Origin: Atopobium sp. UBA2090
GTDB taxonomy: Bacteria; Actinomycetota; Coriobacteriia; Coriobacteriales; Atopobiaceae
Length of the DNA: 49,023 nucleotides
Assembly (NCBI GenBank): GCA_002331575.1
Contig: DCZG01000155.1
Span: 1-49,023 of the forward strand
Direction of reading: 5' to 3'
In this document: positions 41,437 to 49,023 of the stretch, piece by piece
Position numbering within the stretch: position 1 is the first letter of the stretch
Layout: each line of letters begins with the position of its first letter
The notes under the pieces: model-generated
What the model was told of the DNA's origin: nothing
What the model saw: the letters and a program-made list of their open reading frames with translations, nothing else
Database searches by the model: none
Made by a program: the position numbers and the translations under genes

Positions 41437-42333
41437 CTACTCCCCCGTCGCTACGTCATGCCTCGGCAGGCCGAGAAACTCGTTTGCCTGCCAAGCCTTC
41501 CCATCCGACCCGTAGACCACGATCATCTCGGAGAGCTTCGCCTTGAACGCGTCCTTGGCGACCTTCCAGATGTCGTATGCCTTCTGCCCCTCGAGGTCTG
41601 TCGTCTTGAGCGCCGAGGCAGTCGCGCGGCAGAGGTCGTTGTAGATGTTGACCTTGTTGATTCCCATCTGGCACGCCTTGTGAAGGGAGTCGTTGTCCAT
41701 TCCCGAGGATCCGTGGAGAACGAGCGGGAACTCATGCCCGACGGCATCCTTGATCGAAGCGAGCCTCTCGAAGTCAAGGTGGGGAACGAACCCCTTGGGA
41801 TAGGCGCCATGCGCGGTCCCGATTGCCACCGCAAGCGCGTCGACCCCGGTCTTGGCGATGAAGTCCTTCGCCTCCGCGGGAGAGGTCAAGGCGCTCTTGG
41901 TGTCCACCGCCGCGTTGACGCCCTGACCAACGTGCCCGAGCTCGGCCTCGACGCCCAGCCCACACGAATGCGCGAGCGCGACCACCTGCGTAACCTCGGC
42001 GACGTTCTGGTCAAACGGAAGCATCGAGCGATCGGCCATCACGTCCGTGAAGCCGGCCTGGATCGCCCCGACGATCTCGGGCATGGGCCCGCCGTGGTCG
42101 AGGTTGATCGCCACGGGCACCTTTGACTGCATGGCGAGCTGGCGGCACATCTGGCCAACAAAGTTGAGGTCAGGCGTGGTGCTGTACACGATGTCGAGGA
42201 TGATCGGCGCGTTGAGCTCCTCGGCTGCCTCGATGGCGGCGCGGGCGTCGAACTCGGACACGACGTCTGGTGCTGCGACGCCATAGTCGCCGACGCTCGC
42301 CCTATCGAGAATTGCCTTCATTGAAACTAGCAT
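41437..42333 (-). CDS. Class II ketose-bisphosphate aldolase (second copy)
   Basis: A 298-aa zinc aldolase with INLDHGG, AELGHVGQG, GTAHGAYPKG, LHGSSGMDN and NIYNDLC in family order. The ATG at 42333 follows AAAGGGAG. It is the last gene of the EIIA-EIIB-EIIC-EIID operon. KbaY/GatY-type tagatose-bisphosphate aldolases occupy the same position in galactosamine and galactitol operons, so a ketohexose phosphate is likely, although no kinase or isomerase is present here. It is not a recent duplicate of the 135-965 aldolase; outside the motifs they differ widely. Confidence 0.88.
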   Translation of the reverse strand: MLVSMKAILDRASVGDYGVAAPDVVSEFDARAAIEAAEELNAPIILDIVYSTTPDLNFVGQMCRQLAMQSKVPVAINLDHGGPMPEIVGAIQAGFTDVMADRSMLPFDQNVAEVTQVVALAHSCGLGVEAELGHVGQGVNAAVDTKSALTSPAEAKDFIAKTGVDALAVAIGTAHGAYPKGFVPHLDFERLASIKDAVGHEFPLVLHGSSGMDNDSLHKACQMGINKVNIYNDLCRATASALKTTDLEGQKAYDIWKVAKDAFKAKLSEMIVVYGSDGKAWQANEFLGLPRHDVATGE

Positions 42334-42375
42334 TGTCCACTCCCTTTACTTCGAGTGCCCTCCGCGGGTTATCGC

Positions 42376-42413
42376 GCGGGAGAGGCCGCATCGTCGGGCG
42401 CAGCCTCTCCCGC
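42376..42413 (-). other. Intercistronic hairpin between EIID and aldolase
   Basis: GCGGGAGAGGC (42376-42386) and GCCTCTCCCGC (42403-42413) form a perfect 11-bp stem with a 16-nt loop. There is no T-tail on the minus strand, so it is probably an mRNA stability or processing element. Confidence 0.5.
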
Positions 42414-42431
42414 AGGTAAGGGCACGAGGTC

Positions 42432-43322
42432 CTAGCAGATGCCGAGAAGCCCGAGCGCCAGACCGATCACCATCGTCCCAATGATGACGACGTTGATGTT
42501 CACGTTCTTCCTCAGGAGCTTGAGGCACCCGAAGGTGTAGAGCAGCGGAACGAGGCCCTTGAAGATGGTGTCGAGGTAGGTCTGGATCATGACCGGATCG
42601 CCCTCTTGGAGCGGAATGGAGAGGATCGTGTGGAACGACGCGAACGACGCGGTCATGGCACCGATCATGAGAAGACCCAGGGTCGCGGCGAGCTTGGTGA
42701 GGATGCCCATGAGTCCGCTGTTATAGATCTTCGTGATGAAGCTCGAGCCGATCGAGTATCCGACCACCGTGAGATACCAGCGGCAGAGGATGGACGGGAT
42801 GTTGTAGACCAGCAGGAAGACGATCGGGCCGAGAATCGAGCCGGTTCCCAGGCAGAGGGAGACCGCCAGCGAGGCGGCGATGACGCGGAGGACGCCCCAG
42901 AAGATCGCGTCGCCGATGCCTGACATCGGGCCCATGAGGGACGCCTTTACTGCGTCGATGCTCTCGGTGTCGAAGTCGGGCTGCTTGGCATTCTCGCGCT
43001 CCATGGCGGCCACGATGCCCATGCAGATGGGGCCGACGTTGGAGGTGATGTTGTACCAGGACGAGTGCCTGACGAGCGCCTTCCTGTGCTCCTCCTTGTC
43101 GGGATAGAAGCGGTTGAGCGCGGGGAGAATCGCCCACATGAATCCCGATGCGCCTGCCTTCGCGCCGCCGCCGTAGATGGTGAAGATATTGAACGAGCGG
43201 AGGAAGATGCTCTTGAGCATCTTGCGATCCTCCTGGGACATGTTCTTGGTAGATCCCGTTACCTTGATTGACGAGGAGTCAGCGTCCTCCGTCTTGGTGA
43301 GTTCCTGCTCTTCTGCGCTCAT
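42432..43322 (-). CDS. PTS mannose-family EIID
   Basis: A 296-aa membrane subunit of a mannose/sorbose-class permease. It has RSFNIFTIYGGGAKAGASGFMWAILPAL at the N-terminus, LMGPMSGIGDAIFWGVLRVI (the family signature for the sugar path) and a C-terminal membrane anchor. It works with EIIC in the membrane. The ATG overlaps the EIIC stop (ATGA). The acidic N-terminal tail of ~30 residues is longer than usual. Confidence 0.93.
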   Translation of the reverse strand: MSAEEQELTKTEDADSSSIKVTGSTKNMSQEDRKMLKSIFLRSFNIFTIYGGGAKAGASGFMWAILPALNRFYPDKEEHRKALVRHSSWYNITSNVGPICMGIVAAMERENAKQPDFDTESIDAVKASLMGPMSGIGDAIFWGVLRVIAASLAVSLCLGTGSILGPIVFLLVYNIPSILCRWYLTVVGYSIGSSFITKIYNSGLMGILTKLAATLGLLMIGAMTASFASFHTILSIPLQEGDPVMIQTYLDTIFKGLVPLLYTFGCLKLLRKNVNINVVIIGTMVIGLALGLLGIC

Positions 43323-44146
43323 GCGAAGAAATCCTCCTCTTCCATGTCTGCCTGAGAGGTGGCGCTCGAAGTGACACCTGTCGTTCTCAGGGTCTGAATC
43401 TTCTTCTGCAGGTCGAGGTTTTCCATTTCACGAACAGCGGTGACGACGATGATGACCACGCCGATGGCTGCGACGGCGATCATCGGAAGGCCCAGATATT
43501 CGACAAGGACGAAGCCGAGAAGGAAGTACACGGCGATCTTGTTGTCCCAGAGCATACGAATGAGGATTGCCATTCCCACGCAGGGGAGCAGGCCGGCGAT
43601 GGCGTTGAAGCCACTCGTGACGGTCGGGGGAATGACGTTGATGAGGTTCGCAACCGGCTCGGCACCAAGGTAGACGCCGAGGAAGGACGGAAGCGAGTAG
43701 AGCAGGTTGAAGAGGAGACCGCCGCCGAAGTGGGCGAGAAAGACGCTCTTCTCCTCACCAGTGGAGGCAGCCCAGTCGGTGACGGGGGCCCAGAACGAGG
43801 AGAGGACGTTGAAGCAGAGTCCGAACCAGATGTTGGCGACGATTGCGACGGCCGTGCCCAGGGTGATTGCCGACGCCTGGTCGATGCCGAGCTTCGTCAC
43901 GAAGCACACTGCCATGACGGTGCCCGTGCACGGGTCGGCGGAGGTGGCGCCGCCCACGTTCACGCTGCCCATGAAGATGACCTGCAGCGCGGCGCCGATC
44001 ATGATGCCGGTGGTGATGTCACCGAACACGATTCCGCAGACGAGACCGGCAACGATCGGCTGGTCGATCATCGGCTGTCCGAACGTCCACTGGACGTAGT
44101 AGCAGATAAACGCAGCTAGCAATGCTTGTAGTGCTAGACCAAGCAT
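43319..44146 (-). CDS. PTS mannose-family EIIC
   Basis: A 275-aa membrane subunit with about seven helices: QPMIDQPIVAGLVCGIVFGDITTGIMIGAALQVIFMG is the canonical N-terminal EII-Man signature, then GGATSADPCTGTVMAV. The ATG at 44146 follows AAAGGAG. The C-terminal tail (DLQKKIQTLRTTGVTSSATSQADMEEEDFFA) is an unusual acidic extension. Confidence 0.93.
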   Translation of the reverse strand: MLGLALQALLAAFICYYVQWTFGQPMIDQPIVAGLVCGIVFGDITTGIMIGAALQVIFMGSVNVGGATSADPCTGTVMAVCFVTKLGIDQASAITLGTAVAIVANIWFGLCFNVLSSFWAPVTDWAASTGEEKSVFLAHFGGGLLFNLLYSLPSFLGVYLGAEPVANLINVIPPTVTSGFNAIAGLLPCVGMAILIRMLWDNKIAVYFLLGFVLVEYLGLPMIAVAAIGVVIIVVTAVREMENLDLQKKIQTLRTTGVTSSATSQADMEEEDFFA

Positions 44147-44191
44147 GTGGAGCTCCTTTCTTCCTCAGAGCGAGTATCTGATGTGAGCTAC

Positions 44192-44695
44192 CTACTTCTT
44201 GAGCTTCTCGAGAAGGGTCGAGAAGCGCACCGATGGATCTGTCGGGCCGTTCTGACGAATGACGGAGACGCCCGTCTCGCACAGCTTCTGGGCGGCAACG
44301 ACCTCGTCGGGGTTGAGCGTCACGCCGCTCGCGACGATGACCTTCTTGTCGTCGTCAGAGCGATCGAAGCGGCCCACGTTGGCGATGTTGACGCTCTGGA
44401 CCATGCCGGGCGCACCCTGGACGAGCGCAAGCGCATCACCGATGTTGTCGGTGAGCGCGAAGATGCGCATTCCCTTGGCGCGGGGGTCGTTCGCGACCTT
44501 GATGGCGTCCTTCACGCTGCGAATGAGGAGCTTCTGGTCTTGCGGGCAGGCCATCTTGAGCGTTGCCGCCTGCGTGGAATCGGACGCCGCGTGGTCGTTC
44601 GCCACGAGGATGCCCTTGGTGGCAAACTCCTTTGCCCAAAGGAGTACGACTTGGCCGTGAATGAGTCGATCATCGACACGCAACTGAATAATCAA
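44192..44695 (-). CDS. PTS mannose-family EIIB (TTG start)
   Basis: A 167-aa cytoplasmic phosphocarrier. RVDDRLIHGQV carries the phospho-His14, and GRFDRSDDDKKVIVASGVTLNPDEV is the usual middle. The start codon is TTG at 44695 with GGGAG six bases upstream; no ATG fits. It accepts phosphate from EIIA (51 bases upstream) and gives it to the sugar. Confidence 0.92.
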   Translation of the reverse strand: MIIQLRVDDRLIHGQVVLLWAKEFATKGILVANDHAASDSTQAATLKMACPQDQKLLIRSVKDAIKVANDPRAKGMRIFALTDNIGDALALVQGAPGMVQSVNIANVGRFDRSDDDKKVIVASGVTLNPDEVVAAQKLCETGVSVIRQNGPTDPSVRFSTLLEKLKK

Positions 44696-44746
44696 CAGGC
44701 TCTCCCTTCTCGATGTCTACGAACGTGCTCTAGCCGGCTACCAGAA

Positions 44747-45169
44747 TCAGGAAAAGAAGTCGTCATCATCGGCAGTGGGAATATCTGGCTCGACGACGAC
44801 CCTCTTCATCTGGACTGACGCGGTGGACAAGATTTCATCGACCACCGCCTCCGTCAACGGGTCATCCGAGAGGCAGCACCCCAACACGGCGATGAGGTTG
44901 AAACCGGAGACGTGGATGACGCCGTGCTCCTCCGGTCTCAGGGTCATCACCTTGTTGCAGACGCTCCCCCCGACGAGGTCGGTGAAGATCACCGCCTCGT
45001 CCTCTGGCTTCGCAGACTGGATGAACTTCTCGATGCGCGGCGAGAAGTCCTCCTCGTCGAGATAGCAGTCGACAGCCTCCACCACGCTGCTGTCGCCCAG
45101 GAGAATCCCGACGGCACTCTTCACGCCGCTTGCGACCCGTCCGTGCGATGCGATCAGAATCTTTCGCAT
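44747..45169 (-). CDS. PTS mannose-family EIIA
   Basis: A 140-aa cytoplasmic subunit, phospho-His9 in IASHGRVASG, with FTDLVGGSVCNKV as the dimer and active-site motif. The ATG at 45169 follows GGGAGGTG. First gene of the operon, divergent from the RpiR-type regulator. The C-terminus ends in an acidic DDDDFF tail. Confidence 0.93.
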   Translation of the reverse strand: MRKILIASHGRVASGVKSAVGILLGDSSVVEAVDCYLDEEDFSPRIEKFIQSAKPEDEAVIFTDLVGGSVCNKVMTLRPEEHGVIHVSGFNLIAVLGCCLSDDPLTEAVVDEILSTASVQMKRVVVEPDIPTADDDDFFS

Positions 45170-45259
45170 AATTCACCTCCCTTTGTCAGCCTGGTACCGA
45201 GCTCGTCTAACAAATGAGTGACCTTGCCGAAAATGCGTCATTCCCCCCACTACGCTATC

Positions 45260-45307
45260 TATGTAACGCATTTCGTTAGTAAATTCAATATGAAATTCGT
45301 TTAGTAA
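45260..45307 (-). promoter_or_regulatory. Operon promoter with direct-repeat RpiR operator
   Basis: On the minus strand TTGAAT (45283-45288), a 17-bp spacer and TACATA (45260-45265) form a plausible promoter. On the plus strand two near-copies, TTCGTTAGTAA (45272-45282) and TTCGTTTAGTAA (45296-45307), lie 24 bp apart and flank the -35. RpiR-type regulators bind short repeats of this kind; assignment is by position. Confidence 0.45.
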
Positions 45308-45400
45308 GCAAGGAATATCGCCAGTCGTGCTAAATTTGGGTCCAACGAGTCGAAGCTCGGTCCCCGAAGAACCTCTCGACGAGACAGGAAAGGTGCCACG

Positions 45401-46300
45401 ATGGCCTCTCCAACAGATTTGGCAGGCATCATCCTCGGCGTCTACTACAACCTCTCACCCTCGGAGAAGCTGATTGCCGACTACATCCTCAAGCACAACG
45501 ATTGCATCGACACCCTGTCAGCGAAGGAGATCGCGGAGCGCGCAAAGACCTCTACCGCCACGGTGTCCCGGTTCATACGAACACTCGGCTTTAAGAATTA
45601 CGCTGAGCTCAAGTTCTCCCTGTCGCAGAGCAAGGATGGCGACGAGACCAAGAACTCCCCGAGCCTACCCAGCAAGAAGGGCAGTCTCGAGGACCTCATG
45701 GACTTCATGCATGCCACGATCACCCAGGAGCTCAACGACACGGCGGACATCCTCAGCGCAAAGGACATCGCGCAGATCGTCCGTCTCATTCTGAAGGCAG
45801 ACATCACCGCCGTCGTCGGCGTGGGCAACAGCCTGACGCTCGCGCAGAGCACCGCGTTCAAGCTCACGCAGGCTGGCCTTCGAAGCGTGGCGCCAAGCAC
45901 CAGCGATGCCAGCAACCTGCTCGCGCTAAGTCTGACCAGCTATGACTTCCTTATCGTCCTCTCCCTTTCGGGACGGTCGCGCCGCCTTTCCGCGATCATG
46001 GACGCAGCGCGTGACGCTGGTACCCCAATCGCGTTGATAACTGGCAACGACCAAGACGAACTCGCAAAGCGTGCGGACATCGTCGTCAAGGTGACGACCC
46101 GAGACAGGCTGCTGTCCACCGAGGTCCGATACTCCCAGCTGTCTCTCGTCTACGTCATCGACCTCATCGTCTTCCTGCTGCTCCAGTACTCGAACAGCCC
46201 GGGAGATCACATGCGACTGTTTGACCAGTATCTGGACTTCGACCATCCGTCGAACGCACAGGCGGATGAAGGAAGCCCGGAGAAGCCCGCTTCATCGTAG
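45401..46300 (+). CDS. RpiR/MurR-family regulator with SIS domain
   Basis: A 299-aa regulator. The N-terminal helix-turn-helix (LSAKEIAERAKTSTATVSRFIRTLGFKNYAELK) precedes a SIS sugar-phosphate isomerase-type sensor domain (~125-260, VVGVGNSLTLAQSTAFKLT, VLSLSGRSRRLSAIMDAARDAGTPIALITGN). The ATG at 45401 has GGAAAGG upstream. Divergent from the mannose-family PTS operon, which it presumably controls by sensing a sugar phosphate. It converges on the esterase gene with four bases between stops. Confidence 0.9.
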   Translation: MASPTDLAGIILGVYYNLSPSEKLIADYILKHNDCIDTLSAKEIAERAKTSTATVSRFIRTLGFKNYAELKFSLSQSKDGDETKNSPSLPSKKGSLEDLMDFMHATITQELNDTADILSAKDIAQIVRLILKADITAVVGVGNSLTLAQSTAFKLTQAGLRSVAPSTSDASNLLALSLTSYDFLIVLSLSGRSRRLSAIMDAARDAGTPIALITGNDQDELAKRADIVVKVTTRDRLLSTEVRYSQLSLVYVIDLIVFLLLQYSNSPGDHMRLFDQYLDFDHPSNAQADEGSPEKPASS

Positions 46301-46304
46301 GGCA

Positions 46305-47219
46305 TCAGTTGCTGGCGACCCCAGCGAGATGAGCACGGAAGAAGGCGCACTCGGCGTCGTTCGTCCGACGCGCCGCATCGTCGCGAACGTCCAGGTGGAA
46401 GACATGGCCAAGGTTCTCCTGCGGATCGTCCTGGAGCACGCACTCCACGCCCCGCTCGCGGAGGAGAGGAGCAAAGCGCAGGTTCTCCTCGCGAAGGAAG
46501 TCTTGTGGGGCCGTGAGCACATACGTGGGCGGGAAAGCCGAGGTGATGGCACCGATGACGTCGAACTCCTCGCGCGGTACGACGCGATCGGTCGGCAGAT
46601 AGAACCTGGCAAAGGCAGTCGCTGGACCAGCGCTCTGGGAAAGCAGGTCATAGTCCCCGCAGTTCAGGGCACACGCGCGAATCGCGATACCATGCGGAGG
46701 CTCTATGCCCACCACCGCGCCGTAGCTCTCGTTGGTGACGGCGGCAAGATACTGCGAGGCGATCTGCGCGCCGGCAGAGTCCCCCACCACGAAGACGTTC
46801 TCGGGGTCGATCCCGTACTCCGCTGCGTGTGCCGCGACCCACGGGAAGACGTCTGCCGTGTCCTGAAGAGCCGCAGGGTAGCGATGCTCGGGTGCGAGCC
46901 GGTAGGTGAAGTTGACGACCGCAAAGCCGCGCGTCGCAAGATCCATGCAGTAGTACTGGTAGAGTTCCTTGTCCCCATAGACCCACGCTCCCCCATGAAC
47001 GCTCACGATGCAGGGGAGCGGATCCGCCGCGTCAGCTGGCCGATAGACGTCGAGAAGGTTCCACGTTGGGTCCTCGCCGTAGACGATGTCGTCATTGCGC
47101 ACGATGCTGTCGGGGGTTGTGAGCCCCGCGTCGCGGACGTCATCGCCCTTCTTGAACGCGGTGCGAATGCTCTCCGCACCTCTCAGGGCACTGTCATCGG
47201 ACGTTGATCTGGACATCAT
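46305..47219 (-). CDS. HSL-family alpha/beta hydrolase (esterase)
   Basis: A 304-aa cytoplasmic carboxylesterase of the hormone-sensitive-lipase group (family IV). The oxyanion motif is HGGAW (~75-79), with nucleophile Ser148 in GDSAGA, an acid in TAPQDFL and His in GHVFHL. FTYRLAPEHRYPAALQDT is characteristic. ATG at 47219 follows GGAAGG; the frame runs further upstream but without a better site. Stands alone; substrate unknown, probably short acyl esters. Confidence 0.88.
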   Translation of the reverse strand: MMSRSTSDDSALRGAESIRTAFKKGDDVRDAGLTTPDSIVRNDDIVYGEDPTWNLLDVYRPADAADPLPCIVSVHGGAWVYGDKELYQYYCMDLATRGFAVVNFTYRLAPEHRYPAALQDTADVFPWVAAHAAEYGIDPENVFVVGDSAGAQIASQYLAAVTNESYGAVVGIEPPHGIAIRACALNCGDYDLLSQSAGPATAFARFYLPTDRVVPREEFDVIGAITSAFPPTYVLTAPQDFLREENLRFAPLLRERGVECVLQDDPQENLGHVFHLDVRDDAARRTNDAECAFFRAHLAGVASN

Positions 47220-47467
47220 GGCATCCTTCCTGCCATCGAGAGCACGAGCGATCTCGCATGAACGACTTGGAACGCCGTCGTAGGGCCCTCTCGCTCGAGC
47301 ATCATCTGAACACGAGGTAATACTACCTGTCGAGAAGCCCGCGGATGCGTCATGCACTTGGATGGCGGCATCTTCCCGGAGCTGAAGTCCCGTCTCCTCC
47401 GGAATGCCAGCGATGGTCTCTCACGGCATCTGGAAGCAATCGAGATAAGACATTGAGACGCTCCTAC

Positions 47468-49023
47468 CTACTCCAACGGCTGAGTGATGTAGTCGTAGAG
47501 CTCATCCTTCACGGCCGTGTCCAGGACATAGCGAATCTCGACGGCGGGCTTGTCTGCGGGCTTCATCGTGAACTCCTTGAAGTCGCCCGTTGCGTGCATC
47601 CCTCCCAGGAAGTAGAACTCCTTCGACTCGTTGTCGTCCTTGTTCTTTCTCACAAAGAGGTAGGTCCGCACGCCTGTCTCGCTCGCATGCTTCAGCCGCT
47701 CGATCTCGGGAGAGTCAATGTGACGCGGCTGCTTGGAGATGGCGACAAGCTCCTTGGGACTCAAGAAGCGGTCCTCGTAGCGGATGCTCTCTGAGACGTC
47801 ATCGGCCTTCTCGTAGTTGATGAATACGGGGAAGGTGTTGGTTCCCGCGTCGTACTTGTAGCCGCCGATGTTCTGGCCGTTGATGTTCTGACTCCACCCC
47901 AGCAGACGACAGACGTCCTCATAGGTATACTTCTCGTTGAGCACCAGGCAAGTCCCGTCGTAGGTGCTTGAGTACGTCTCACGCCAGCGTCCGAGACCAA
48001 AATCGACTACAGCGCGGAGCTGGCGCGCAAACTCGGGATCAGCCAGGGCAGCGATCAACCTCGCGGATGGCTCAAACCTTCCGTCCTCAAACGAGACGAA
48101 GACGCTGTCCTTGAAGCTCTTGCTGCTGAAGAACGCTCCGGAGAGAGCACCTGCAACCGAGCATGCCGCGATTGGCATTGCCGGCGAAACGCCACGCACG
48201 AGGCTGGCGAACCTATCCTCGCTCACGGCATCATGCCTATCGAGAATTTCGCGAAGGAGCAGCAGCTCATGGGGCCGTTTCCCGGCGGCGAGCTTCTGCG
48301 AGACAAAGCGGAGCATCTCTTCCTGGGCGGACGTAAAGCTTACGTGATAGTCCTTCTCGTATTTCTTGAGAAAGGCATGGTAGGAGCCAAGCTGCGTGTT
48401 GTTGAAGATGAGTAGCGGGTCGAGAGCTCTCTGCTCCTCGAAGTCTGCAAGCTCGGGAACGCGACCAAGCATGTGCTTGAGGTCGGCATACTCTTGCTTG
48501 ATGAGCTGAACTGTACCGAATCTCTCCTGGTCGAGCGCGCGATAAATGCGCCTCTCAGCAATCTCGTCAAAGCTAATGGTTGAGCAGCCCGTGATGAGGC
48601 GGTTGCCCTCCTTGACATAGCGTCGCAGCGTATCCTTCTTGTAGGTTCGATCACCGGACAGGGCAATGGGCACGAGGTAGCTCTGCTTGTAGTTGCCGAT
48701 GAAGTCGAGAACGAGCACGGAGTGCTTGCCGGGGGCCTTGCGCAGACCGCGACCGAGCTGCTGGACGAAGATGATGGCGGACTGAGTGGGTCTGAGCATG
48801 ATGATCTGGTTGAGCGAGGGAATGTCGACGCCCTCATTGAAGATGTCGACCGTGAGGATGTACTCGAGCCAATCGTTCGTCTTCGAGCGGTCTGCCTCAA
48901 GTCGGTCAATCGCCGCATCTCTCTCGGCTCCGGTTGCCGCCCCGCTCAACGCGATGCAGCGGAGACCACGGTCACGTAATTCGGCAGCAAGCTCAGCTGC
49001 CTCTTCGTTTCGCGAGCAGAACA
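47468..49023 (-). CDS. DEAD/DEAH-box helicase with DUF3427 (5' end beyond window)
   Basis: The reading frame stays open to the window edge (first residues FCSRNEEAAELAAELR), so only the C-terminal ~518 residues are seen. Helicase-C motifs are present: IALSG, VDIFNEGVDIPSLNQIIMLRPTQSAIIFVQQLGRGLRK (motifs V and VI with the arginine fingers). The rest (~200 onward: DFIGNYKQSYLVPIALSGD, then SYSSTYDG-like and YKYDAGTNTFPVFINYEK) matches the DUF3427 region found at the end of SSL2-type helicases, some linked to phage defence or restriction. The Walker motifs would lie past 49023. No terminator is evident in the 248 bases to the next gene. Confidence 0.88.
   Translation of the reverse strand, partial: FCSRNEEAAELAAELRDRGLRCIALSGAATGAERDAAIDRLEADRSKTNDWLEYILTVDIFNEGVDIPSLNQIIMLRPTQSAIIFVQQLGRGLRKAPGKHSVLVLDFIGNYKQSYLVPIALSGDRTYKKDTLRRYVKEGNRLITGCSTISFDEIAERRIYRALDQERFGTVQLIKQEYADLKHMLGRVPELADFEEQRALDPLLIFNNTQLGSYHAFLKKYEKDYHVSFTSAQEEMLRFVSQKLAAGKRPHELLLLREILDRHDAVSEDRFASLVRGVSPAMPIAACSVAGALSGAFFSSKSFKDSVFVSFEDGRFEPSARLIAALADPEFARQLRAVVDFGLGRWRETYSSTYDGTCLVLNEKYTYEDVCRLLGWSQNINGQNIGGYKYDAGTNTFPVFINYEKADDVSESIRYEDRFLSPKELVAISKQPRHIDSPEIERLKHASETGVRTYLFVRKNKDDNESKEFYFLGGMHATGDFKEFTMKPADKPAVEIRYVLDTAVKDELYDYITQPLE

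Overview
The window looks like chromosome of a high-GC Gram-positive gut or oral actinobacterium of class Coriobacteriia (Olsenella/Atopobium-like). That is an inference from four things: GC-rich coding DNA with long antisense shadow ORFs, strong AGGAGG-type ribosome sites, an abundance of PTS sugar transporters, and a sortase-type surface protein. No rRNA, tRNA, CRISPR array, transposase, integrase or phage gene was seen.

Layout. (1) 1-4.3 kb: a minus-strand operon, SorC-type regulator > dhaL > dhaK > VOC-fold protein > class II aldolase, closed by a strong terminator. (2) 4.3-13.3 kb: two coupled cell-surface genes. One is a subtilase; the other is a ~2150-residue LPNTG-anchored protein whose papain-like head has lost all three catalytic residues and which carries ten FctA/Spy0128-type repeats. 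(3) 13.3-15.8 kb: DeoR regulator > fructose-type PTS EIIBC. (4) 16.1-18.8 kb: an unknown protein, then a Fic AMP-transferase > small RDAC-like protein > MsrA-MsrB fusion. (5) 18.9-29.5 kb: a visibly less GC-rich block that starts next to a 5'-truncated 6-phospho-beta-glucosidase. It holds a ten-gene lactose/cellobiose-class PTS operon (bicupin, two hydrolases, EIIA, EIIB, two aldo-keto reductases, EIIC, ROK kinase, LacI regulator) with recurring CTTAA-N6-TTAAG operators, and a divergent acetyltransferase. (6) 29.6-32.6 kb: MarR > drug-type MFS > DUF1848. (7) 32.8-38.4 kb: an MFS > GH78 rhamnosidase > GH43 operon with a divergent AraC regulator. (8) 38.4-39.7 kb: divergent TetR and HXXEE membrane protein. 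(9) 39.7-41.3 kb: a solitary AAA/DUF4143 ATPase bracketed exactly by two copies of a 38-bp hairpin repeat and preceded by a nested palindrome. (10) 41.4-46.3 kb: mannose-family PTS EIIA > EIIB > EIIC > EIID > class II aldolase with a divergent RpiR regulator. (11) 46.3-49.0 kb: an HSL-type esterase and the 3' part of a DUF3427 helicase cut by the window edge.

Taken together this is an accessory carbohydrate-acquisition region. Each transporter operon has its own local regulator, and most show operator-like inverted or direct repeats beside their promoters. The stretches that best deserve follow-up are the repeat-bracketed ATPase unit, the catalytically dead surface protease with its truncated active partner, and the PTS operon that has aldo-keto reductases, a bicupin and esterases but no intact phosphoglycosidase.
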